A stretch of DNA of 26,505 nt from a virus: positions 1 through 26,505 of the IMG/VR virus record IMGVR_UViG_3300025131_000351; one strand, written 5' to 3'. The stretch's first letter is position 1; each line of letters starts with the position of its first letter. Below, piece after piece: positions 6,423-13,651 of the stretch. Under the pieces are notes generated by a model. That model was given only the letters and a program-made list of their open reading frames with translations, was not told where the DNA came from and did no database searches. The position numbers were made by a program, and so were the translations under genes.

Positions 6423-7597
6423 TATATTTTTCTCATATCTCCAAAATTTCTACCCAATGAAACGTTTGTTTTAAATATTCCAAGATCTGTATTTGAAAAT
6501 ATTTCAATGATTTCATTAAGTTTATGTCCTTCTGACTTACAAACATCAATTATAATACTATCGTGTATAACAAAAGCAATAAAAGATTTTTCAAGAAGTT
6601 TGTTTATTTTAGTGGCCTGCTTCAATACCAGATCGCTGGTTGTGCTCTGTATAATATAGTTCAGAGCTTTTCTTTCTTCAACGAGAATTTTTCGATCATA
6701 AAAAGTATTAACAAACTCGCCATCGTAATAATAATCTAATATCTTCTCTTTGTCAAATATTTTTTCTAATTTCTTATTCGAAGCCTTCGTATTATAAAGC
6801 CAGGCAAATGTTTTTTCTTTGGATTTCTCTCTTGTAATCTTGTTGTTAAAGACATTTTCCAATATCCAATCATGAATATCAATTGTTGGCTGCTCCATCT
6901 TCAAGAGTCCAAATGCAGTTCTCAACTCTGCTGAATTGTAATCAAGTTCCAAAAATAAATCATTTTGAGGCTCGATTATGTTTCTACTTTCTTTGTTAAT
7001 CGTTAATATTGGAAAACTACTTGATGTTGTGGCCAATCGTCCTGTTTTGGTCTTCCATGGATCATAGCAAATTTTATTGGGCATATGTGGCTTCTTTTTT
7101 AAAAGGGCCCTCGACTTTATATTTGTTGTTTTGATCGAATTCCAATTTAAATTTAAATCGGCACCCTCAATACCGGCAATCAACTCAACTATATCTTTCA
7201 TTAAATCATAATTTTTAGGTTTCTCGTAATTTTCGAAAATCCACTGGCATATTTCATTTTTAATCTCGCAATATTGAAATAAAAATTTTTGAGGCACCAA
7301 ATCATAAAAACAAACATCGTTTAAATTAAGTTTAGCAACACCAAAGCTGGTGTAGAAAGTACGTAATTTTGCCTGAGCTGTCTCCCACTCTTTTTCAAGG
7401 TGTTCCGGACATATTTCATCCAGAGTTTTTCCTAGTACATATATTTGTGCATAATCTATATTTTTATCAATTAATGCGGAATTTTGTCTCCAGGTCATAG
7501 AAAAATCTTCTTTTGCCTCGGGCCAAAATTGCTTTTTATGATAAAAGTTAATACAACCATTTTTATTATCAAGCGCTTGAAACAACATATAGTACAT
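6422..7597 (-). CDS. Compact family A DNA polymerase, polymerase domain only
   Basis: This 391-residue protein carries the Klenow polymerase signature in order. TGRLATTSSSFP (185-196) is followed by motif A LDYNSAELR (218-226, with D219 and E224 at the D705/E710 positions), DIHDWI (240-245), and the O-helix with R256, K260, F264 and Y268, spaced as R754/K758/F762/Y766. YIIQSTTSDLVLKQA (314-328) and motif C VIHDS (343-347) then follow. The catalytic Asp (D346) is present, but the following Glu of the usual HDE is Ser. No 3'-5' exonuclease DEDD motifs are visible in the first 170 residues, and the 5' nuclease is a separate gene (2213-3181). The fingers are short compared with Klenow. The start is uncertain: no clear ribosome site precedes either Met1 or Met4. 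The gene sits between virion and replication modules and is coupled to the tubulin-like gene. Confidence 0.82.
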   Translation of the reverse strand: MYYMLFQALDNKNGCINFYHKKQFWPEAKEDFSMTWRQNSALIDKNIDYAQIYVLGKTLDEICPEHLEKEWETAQAKLRTFYTSFGVAKLNLNDVCFYDLVPQKFLFQYCEIKNEICQWIFENYEKPKNYDLMKDIVELIAGIEGADLNLNWNSIKTTNIKSRALLKKKPHMPNKICYDPWKTKTGRLATTSSSFPILTINKESRNIIEPQNDLFLELDYNSAELRTAFGLLKMEQPTIDIHDWILENVFNNKITREKSKEKTFAWLYNTKASNKKLEKIFDKEKILDYYYDGEFVNTFYDRKILVEERKALNYIIQSTTSDLVLKQATKINKLLEKSFIAFVIHDSIIIDVCKSEGHKLNEIIEIFSNTDLGIFKTNVSLGRNFGDMRKI

Positions 7598-7619
7598 TAT
7601 AGCAACGATTTATAAAAAA

Positions 7620-8948
7620 TCAATAAGATTTAAATGATACATGGCTCGTTCCAACACTCGTTGGAACAATATTTTGTGAACTTTTCGGAAAAGTACGTCC
7701 AGAATTTAATAAAAACGCGGCTTCAGTGAGTTCATTTAAGAAATATTTTTTAATTCTTCGATTTAAAAACCCATAAGCATGATCAGGGCTTTTTGCCACA
7801 TACAATGTTTTTGCTATCTTCATAGTATATTTTATATCTTCTTCCTTTAAATCATGTTTAAGTTCCAAAAGCCTGAATCTAAAAACTTTTTCCATCCAAT
7901 AATCTTTATAATTGTAAACTACACTTTTTTCATAATCCGTGAGTTCTTTCCTGGGAACGCTTCTTCTTAGGAGACCACCAACGTTATTTCTACATACATA
8001 ATAAGAAGATTCTGGATATTTCACTTTGTATTGGAGCAATGTTGTATACATCGCATACATATACTCTCTTATCAGGCTATAATCTAAAATAAATGTCTTT
8101 ATATAATATTGATCAAAAAGATTTTTCGTACCATATTGATATGTTATATCAAAGGCCGGCTGAGCCATCATAATTTGCATTGATTCAGAATTTAAATTGG
8201 CTATTAAGCGCCAAGGAATATTTCTGTCGACCGCAAATCCAAATTTGTTTGCCAGATTTTTGAAAAAGCTAAAATTAATATCATTAACAAAAACATTTTG
8301 TTTTGGCAAATCATCTGCCGGATTTGCTCCAAAAAATAAATCTATTATCAAGCCACTAATGTGGGGCGGCACTAAGTTACTTGTAACATAAGAAGAAAAC
8401 GTAAACGGAGATCCGTGCGCCGTAACATTGTCTCGAATAAATATAAAAAACTCTTCCACAAAGTCATCAAAATTTGAAACACGATACTCTATGTTCCGAT
8501 ATTCCAGATAAGAGGTAAACATATTAAGCAAACTAGTCATATATCTATGATAAGGTTGATATGCCGCACTGAATGCTTGACCAGGAGTAAATTGTCTAAA
8601 TACTGTTTGGTTACTTGGTATTAGATTTTTTGCCAAATATTTATTCATTTCAATTAACAGTTGATTAAATGCCAATGAAACAAAATTTAAAGTATAATAT
8701 GTTTTATTATCTTTTGCTTTTAGAGATCTCAGAAAACTTTCTCGCGCAACAATAATATTTCCTTTTCTATCAAGCCTGCCATATAAATTTCTATCATACC
8801 ATAAATCAGCAGTACCAATTTCAGGTGGGCGCTCTGCTTGTCCCTTATTAACTAAAATATCTTTTTTATATTTCTTTCTATAGGCATATAGATCAAGCGT
8901 ATCTGATGTATTTGTTGCTAAAGATTTTGGTGGTAAATTTATTGACAT
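7620..8948 (-). CDS. Unknown protein, probably virion- or baseplate-associated
   Basis: This protein has 442 residues with no motif I can name. It is rich in Phe, Tyr and Asn, with no signal peptide or membrane segment. Visible stretches are GTADLWYDRNLYGRLDRKGN (about 45-64), SNFDDFVEEFFIFIRDN, VPPHISGLIIDLFFGAN and AVDRNIPWRLIANLN, followed by a basic region with paired arginines (LLRRSVPRKE and NRRIKKY). It directly follows the 1094-residue gene with a 17-base gap and an AGAG ribosome site, and precedes the polymerase gene by 22 bases. Its place at the end of the tail/baseplate series suggests a structural or assembly protein of the particle. That is inference from position only. Confidence 0.72.
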   Translation of the reverse strand: MSINLPPKSLATNTSDTLDLYAYRKKYKKDILVNKGQAERPPEIGTADLWYDRNLYGRLDRKGNIIVARESFLRSLKAKDNKTYYTLNFVSLAFNQLLIEMNKYLAKNLIPSNQTVFRQFTPGQAFSAAYQPYHRYMTSLLNMFTSYLEYRNIEYRVSNFDDFVEEFFIFIRDNVTAHGSPFTFSSYVTSNLVPPHISGLIIDLFFGANPADDLPKQNVFVNDINFSFFKNLANKFGFAVDRNIPWRLIANLNSESMQIMMAQPAFDITYQYGTKNLFDQYYIKTFILDYSLIREYMYAMYTTLLQYKVKYPESSYYVCRNNVGGLLRRSVPRKELTDYEKSVVYNYKDYWMEKVFRFRLLELKHDLKEEDIKYTMKIAKTLYVAKSPDHAYGFLNRRIKKYFLNELTEAAFLLNSGRTFPKSSQNIVPTSVGTSHVSFKSY

Positions 8949-8965
8949 ATATTAAATCTCTTTTA

Positions 8966-11900
8966 TTAGTAAATCAGGTCCCAAATATCTCCTATGAGAG
9001 TCGTTGGGTCGTCGTCGGCTGCGGCGTGAGCTACGGTTATAGTCTTACAGCCGCTATGGGTCCAGCCCGGGGTATTCATACAGTCGTCATACACTTGTTT
9101 TCTCTCCGGATCCAAGCCATTAATCCACTCTCGGTCGACGGCTGCGCCCATCTCGCCGGCAGTCCCCGGTGGCGCCTCCGGTGGAGGGCCAGTTGTTGGC
9201 GTAGTAGCGCCGCCCGTTGATGGGGGGCCCACAATAGTAGCCGACGTTAGCGCACTGCCGGCAACCTCTTCTTCTGAATCAGCGCATACACCATTTGAGT
9301 TAAACATACACTTGAGCTTTGTAACATAGCCGGACGGACTCAATTGCCCCGCCACATTAAAAATATTATAATAGCCACCCAACCCTATTGTGCGCGCAAC
9401 TTCCGAATCGACGCCCATAGTTTTTGGATCCAAAAAAACATATTGACCATTTCGAAACATTGGGCAGCCAAATAAATCTACAGTAGCATTAAATTTTGCG
9501 AATAATTGGCCTAGGCCGGTCTGGCCATCATAAATCGTTCGGGCTTCAGTCGCATATTTTAAATCAGCGGCTTCAAATTTTATATTTTTTACAATGCCTC
9601 GATCAAGACCAATGCCCAAGTGATATATGCCATCTTTCTCATCTTCTACTTTATTGACTTTTCGCTTTATAAGATTTCGGGCTGCGCCATGGAGTATATT
9701 ATAATGAAGTATTTTGTCAGAAGAAACGCCATCTAGTGGACGAGTAAAAAAGTCTGATATAGGTTGTCCCCGGGCCGATAAAACTCCGAGTTGGGAAGTA
9801 ATTCTAGGATATTTCCATTCGGCGGCCGGCGTACGAAGATCCTCTCCTTGTGTTCGAGGACCGTCCTCCAGGACTCTGGTACCCGTCGCTGCCCTAGTCA
9901 TGCGCGGAATTGGCTCACATTTCGAAACATCGCCAGGATTATGGCACTGACCGGCCGGTCTGTATTTGGTAGTAATTGAGGTGGTACTCAGAGCCGGAAC
10001 GGGAGCACCGCGACCGCCGATGCATGCGTCGCCCATGGCTCTAAAAAATAAATCATTCATGATGTCTTTGATATAATCTCCAACAAAATAACTCGTACGA
10101 CCGGGTTTAATTACATGTTCTCTCCAGAACATAACAAATTGATCAAGTGACACCGGAATATCAGCGATGTTCACAGATTTGGGGCGTTCTTGAAAATCAT
10201 GATAATCAATTTTTCCGGTACACAAACGCGAATTTGTTCCCGCAATAGTTGCCTGTTGGTTCGCCGCGTTGAGGCCAATATAATTTGGATTCATAAAATT
10301 AACGTAGTACATCCCCAAATCGAGAAGATCCCCCATAAATATAAAGGTAACAACGCGGCGGTTTGATTGTGCCATCGAGGATTGTATGAAACTCTCACAG
10401 TCGATGATCTCCTCGGCGTCCTCCGGCTCTTCGGCCTGATCAACGATAGGCTGCTGCGGATCCTCTCTGCCAAAATATTCGGATTCGCGACCTTCTTCGC
10501 GGGCTCGGTCCAGCGCTCGGCCGGCCTCTCGACTTATTCGACTAGTTTCACAATCAATGGCGGCGACCATTCCTCCTTCGGTACCGCGGGGGCCTCGGCC
10601 AATGCCTGGACGTCCATCAGGACCAAGCATACCAGAACCGCCCGTAAGGCCTTGGGTAGCCGGCGCGCCGTGGCCGCGCTTCGTGCGTCTGAGTGTAGTT
10701 AGAGTTTGATCCAAATCTTTTACTAACATGGCTTGCGTCACGCCATGCCAAGAAGAAGAGGTATTTGCGGCTTCGCGTGCGCTGGCATAATCTTTGTTCT
10801 TGGCTTCGATTTCGCCAGGCTTGATTTGAGAGCCTACAGCCGGGTCCATCTGATCAACTGCCCTATATTGCTTAAGCGTATCGTCCCTCACATAAAATTG
10901 ATAAACTTTTTCGTGCGCCAACAGATCTTCTAGAAATCTTCTATAAAAGTTAAGCCTGTGTATTTCAATTATGGCTTTTGTGGTCTTATCGACTGACTGT
11001 AATTCTCTTTTGGCTTGTTTTTTTATTGCCTCTTTTGATAGTTTTTTGGTCGCGCATGCACCGGGGAGTACCCCCGTCTCAACTTGATCAATCTTGTTCG
11101 AACGTTCTTGTTTTATGCTTTCCTTTTTTTTGTTACCTCTCATGGTACGATCGCGGATCTGATCTTTTAATATGTAAAACATATCAGCAGTTGGCTCTGT
11201 TAATTCACCCTCAAGAGAACCCCTATAATCAATCGTTAAAGATACTGTTCCATTGTTTTTAAAATCCAAATTATAATTTATCATCTCTAAGAAAATATCA
11301 AGTTGTAGGTCTCTAATAAGATTTCGATCATCCTGAGAGAAAATAACGTCATCAGATGCTGGTGGCACTGCCCAGCCAACAGAAGCCTTAATTCTTCGAT
11401 ATTTTGGATTAAAAATTAATTCACTGTTTGGCTTATATACATCACGCTCCTCTTTTGCTGTTCTACAAAAATTTAATATGTTATCGCTCGTATATGCTTT
11501 GTTATAATCATATCTGGGTATCATTCTTTTGGTACGAAGCAACAAATCTAAAAATGCGACACCATTGCGTTTTTTGGTAAGAGCTTCAAAATTTGTAAAT
11601 ACTAATTCTAATCTTGCCTTAATTGATTTACGAGTTGTCGCAGGATCTTTACCATCAAATTCATAATCAAAACTTTTTAATCCTATGCCATATGCCCTTC
11701 CTTTATGATTTGTCATTATATCGTCGATGATATCGCTGCTGATATAGTCATCAAAAAGAAATTCTGAACTCGAAATTTCTTGTGGTAGTGGCCGGCCCTC
11801 CTCGCTCGACGCTGGATGATCTAGAACATTAGTATTTTGATTTTCATATTGAATCATAAATAATCTTATTTTAGGGATAAGAAACGATAATTGATGTGGC

Positions 11901-12250
11901 TTATATGTGAAGAACTTCTCGGCGCCTGGTCGGTGAGCCAACTTACTAATAGCTGCAGCCGGATCTCCGCCGATCGGAATTAAATCATGCCATCGATTAT
12001 TAAGATCTCCCGGCGGAAGGTAATTACGTATTACATCTTGAAAATCAAGTAAAAGGCACTGATCTTGAAAAGCGGCGATACGGCGGGCAGTCTCAGCGGC
12101 TTCAAAAGTTCCTTCATCATCATCTTCATCATCATCATCGCCCGGGTCGTCGTCGCAATCCTCGTCGGCTCTGATGAAACAATATTGACGCTGTTCTATA
12201 AAAAGAGGATCTAATCGCTCTTCTATATCTAATTTATCAAATAAAAGCAT
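8966..12250 (-). CDS. Large multidomain virion protein, possible baseplate hub component
   Basis: This protein has 1094 residues and is the largest gene in the window; its function is not recognised. It begins with a short ordered segment, then an acidic run around 24-50 dominated by Asp and Glu. A long globular region follows to about 540. A Gly/Pro/Arg/Glu-rich, probably disordered linker covers about 545-640. Next is a domain containing VVTFIFMGDLLDLGMYYVNF and a SLDQFVMFWREHVI segment, then another with GMFRNGQYVF-like wording (FRNGQYVFLDPKTMG) and GLGGYYNIFNVAGQLSPSG. That last pattern resembles the late beta-rich segment of gp27/gpD-type hub proteins. A Pro/Thr/Gly linker near 1020-1045 leads to a short Cys-containing tail. 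It follows the gp53-like gene by 3 bases. A baseplate hub role is only a guess from position and the C-terminal beta pattern. Confidence 0.75.
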   Translation of the reverse strand: MLLFDKLDIEERLDPLFIEQRQYCFIRADEDCDDDPGDDDDEDDDEGTFEAAETARRIAAFQDQCLLLDFQDVIRNYLPPGDLNNRWHDLIPIGGDPAAAISKLAHRPGAEKFFTYKPHQLSFLIPKIRLFMIQYENQNTNVLDHPASSEEGRPLPQEISSSEFLFDDYISSDIIDDIMTNHKGRAYGIGLKSFDYEFDGKDPATTRKSIKARLELVFTNFEALTKKRNGVAFLDLLLRTKRMIPRYDYNKAYTSDNILNFCRTAKEERDVYKPNSELIFNPKYRRIKASVGWAVPPASDDVIFSQDDRNLIRDLQLDIFLEMINYNLDFKNNGTVSLTIDYRGSLEGELTEPTADMFYILKDQIRDRTMRGNKKKESIKQERSNKIDQVETGVLPGACATKKLSKEAIKKQAKRELQSVDKTTKAIIEIHRLNFYRRFLEDLLAHEKVYQFYVRDDTLKQYRAVDQMDPAVGSQIKPGEIEAKNKDYASAREAANTSSSWHGVTQAMLVKDLDQTLTTLRRTKRGHGAPATQGLTGGSGMLGPDGRPGIGRGPRGTEGGMVAAIDCETSRISREAGRALDRAREEGRESEYFGREDPQQPIVDQAEEPEDAEEIIDCESFIQSSMAQSNRRVVTFIFMGDLLDLGMYYVNFMNPNYIGLNAANQQATIAGTNSRLCTGKIDYHDFQERPKSVNIADIPVSLDQFVMFWREHVIKPGRTSYFVGDYIKDIMNDLFFRAMGDACIGGRGAPVPALSTTSITTKYRPAGQCHNPGDVSKCEPIPRMTRAATGTRVLEDGPRTQGEDLRTPAAEWKYPRITSQLGVLSARGQPISDFFTRPLDGVSSDKILHYNILHGAARNLIKRKVNKVEDEKDGIYHLGIGLDRGIVKNIKFEAADLKYATEARTIYDGQTGLGQLFAKFNATVDLFGCPMFRNGQYVFLDPKTMGVDSEVARTIGLGGYYNIFNVAGQLSPSGYVTKLKCMFNSNGVCADSEEEVAGSALTSATIVGPPSTGGATTPTTGPPPEAPPGTAGEMGAAVDREWINGLDPERKQVYDDCMNTPGWTHSGCKTITVAHAAADDDPTTLIGDIWDLIY

Positions 12251-12253
12251 TCA

Positions 12254-12595
12254 TTAAATTCCCAAAAACTGATATACAACTTCTAAAGGGCCCGGGATCA
12301 TAATAAGATTTCCTGTTTGAACATGGGCTTCGGTGGGCTTTTGATTAAACCATCCAATAACCCACCACGCAGCGGGATCATCATAATAACTTGATGCTAA
12401 TTTCCAAAAACGATCTCCGGTTGTCCAGGTATGGTGTTGAACACTGAAACTACTCATTTGTTCTGTTGTTGGATATTGAAATCTTTTTGAGCCATAATGT
12501 GCTATAAAAGGCACATATCGATCTTTGAGTATTTTGCTATATATATCATTATTGTTCAGAAAAGTAATTCTTAATTTATCTCTTTCGATTGCCAT
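12254..12595 (-). CDS. gp53-like baseplate wedge protein with LysM-type motif
   Basis: This protein has 113 residues. The second half reads as a tail LysM-like module: TTGDRFWKLASSYYDDPAAWWVIGWFN (about 59-85), then a GNLIMIPGP turn near the end. This is the pattern found in T4 gp53 and in small tail proteins such as P2 gpX, where it helps join the baseplate wedge or hub. T4 gp53 is longer (196), so this is a reduced form. A strong GGGAGGTG ribosome site lies just before the ATG. It stands between the tube-initiator-like gene and the 1094-residue gene, in a baseplate run. The LysM-like call is fairly sure; equating it with gp53 is less so. Confidence 0.78.
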   Translation of the reverse strand: MAIERDKLRITFLNNNDIYSKILKDRYVPFIAHYGSKRFQYPTTEQMSSFSVQHHTWTTGDRFWKLASSYYDDPAAWWVIGWFNQKPTEAHVQTGNLIMIPGPLEVVYQFLGI

Positions 12596-12634
12596 AATAT
12601 AACACCTCCCTGGCTATTGATTGTTTATCATATA

Positions 12635-13612
12635 TCAAAATGTTTGGAATGCTTTAGCGACGCCAAACATTTGACCCACCTCTGAATCTCTAAATGATCC
12701 TTCTGGTGTCACAACTGCGCTATTTTGACATGTAGCATCTGTTGTGAGGCCTAGGCCGGTCACATAATCAGCTGCTTCACATTCTTTGGTCCCTGTTGCT
12801 AAGTCGGGCGGCCTCGTGGTACCAAAGTCACCGACGACGGCGGTACCGTATGGAAAATTTTGTTTTCTTCTTTCTATGCTTGTTCCAGATAATTTAAATC
12901 CCAGACCGTGCTCGTGTAAAACGTTAAATGAGCAATTTAAACTAAATTCCATTGGAATGAGTGTTCCCGAGGCCCCCTTATCATGAAAGCCGGCTTCAAA
13001 GTTTGGTGTAAAATTAATCCCATCTAAATAACCAAGTAAACCTCCCGTTACAACATCAGGAAGAGGACCAAAGCTGGCCTTCGTTATTAAATTTCCAAAT
13101 TTCATCCTCAAGAGAGGGGCGCCCACAATTTGACTGGCGCTGCCACCAGATTGTTCCTGATAAACAGGATATAACATGGTAATTAATCTACTTAATTTAT
13201 CAAAATTACCCTTGGCCTCTTTATTATCATATGAAGGAACGCCAAATGAAACATTAAGTCTACGCGTAGTATTCTCAAATGTAGCAATTGGGTCCATACG
13301 TCCATATACGGAATTTGGTGTCCATTTCGATGTATATTGATCGTCAAAAGCCGTTAAAAAAGCTTTAAAACTAACTACGAGCGGTTTTGATGTCCCTGAC
13401 GCAACATAGAAAAAAGAAAGCTTTTGTTGTTTTCTGAAATACAGTGTATCAGTTGGATCAAAACTAACATCTTTCGCCGCAAGTTCAGAAGGCGGCGACG
13501 ATTCACCACCAAATGCAGCCGCAAGGCCTGCACCTATAGTACCGCCAGTCCGAGCACCAGAAGCAATACCTCCTACGGTGTCTCCGATATTAAAATCATC
13601 AAAAAATGCCAT
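12635..13612 (-). CDS. Baseplate tail-tube initiator/cap-like protein (gp48/gp54-like)
   Basis: This protein has 325 residues, near T4 gp54 (320) and gp48 (364). It starts with a short low-complexity Gly/Ala segment (GGIASGARTGGTIGAGLAAAF). A tube-like beta domain follows, containing KPLVVSFKAFLTAFDDQY, VYGRMDPIATFENTTRR and LNVSFGVPS, then SRLITMLYPVYQ and LLRMKFGNLI, and later a MEFSLNCSFNVLHEHGLGF strand pair. The motif DPIATFENTTR plus F-x-VP is typical of myophage proteins that nucleate the tail tube on the baseplate. It sits directly after the tape measure, the usual place for such proteins. The ATG has only a modest AAGG upstream. Whether it corresponds to gp48 or gp54 cannot be decided; only one such protein is visible here. 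Confidence 0.68.
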   Translation of the reverse strand: MAFFDDFNIGDTVGGIASGARTGGTIGAGLAAAFGGESSPPSELAAKDVSFDPTDTLYFRKQQKLSFFYVASGTSKPLVVSFKAFLTAFDDQYTSKWTPNSVYGRMDPIATFENTTRRLNVSFGVPSYDNKEAKGNFDKLSRLITMLYPVYQEQSGGSASQIVGAPLLRMKFGNLITKASFGPLPDVVTGGLLGYLDGINFTPNFEAGFHDKGASGTLIPMEFSLNCSFNVLHEHGLGFKLSGTSIERRKQNFPYGTAVVGDFGTTRPPDLATGTKECEAADYVTGLGLTTDATCQNSAVVTPEGSFRDSEVGQMFGVAKAFQTF

Positions 13613-13651
13613 TATTATATACCTTGTTCTTATTCATTTAAATCTCCTGTA

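Noticed and set aside
10367-10702. Plus-strand frame of 111 codons inside the 1094-residue gene
   Set aside because: It falls in the GC-rich linker, where stop codons are rare by composition; no ribosome site or protein-like features.
12117-12170. Trinucleotide-like repeat (ATC/GTC) suggesting a microsatellite
   Set aside because: It is the code for an Asp/Glu-rich run in the 1094-residue protein, with mixed Asp and Glu codons and interruptions.
9511-12762. Repeated 13-base word GGCCTAGGCCGGT at about 9509 and 12749
   Set aside because: Both copies encode Thr-Gly-Leu-Gly in the same reading phase of different proteins; this is readily explained by codon preference.
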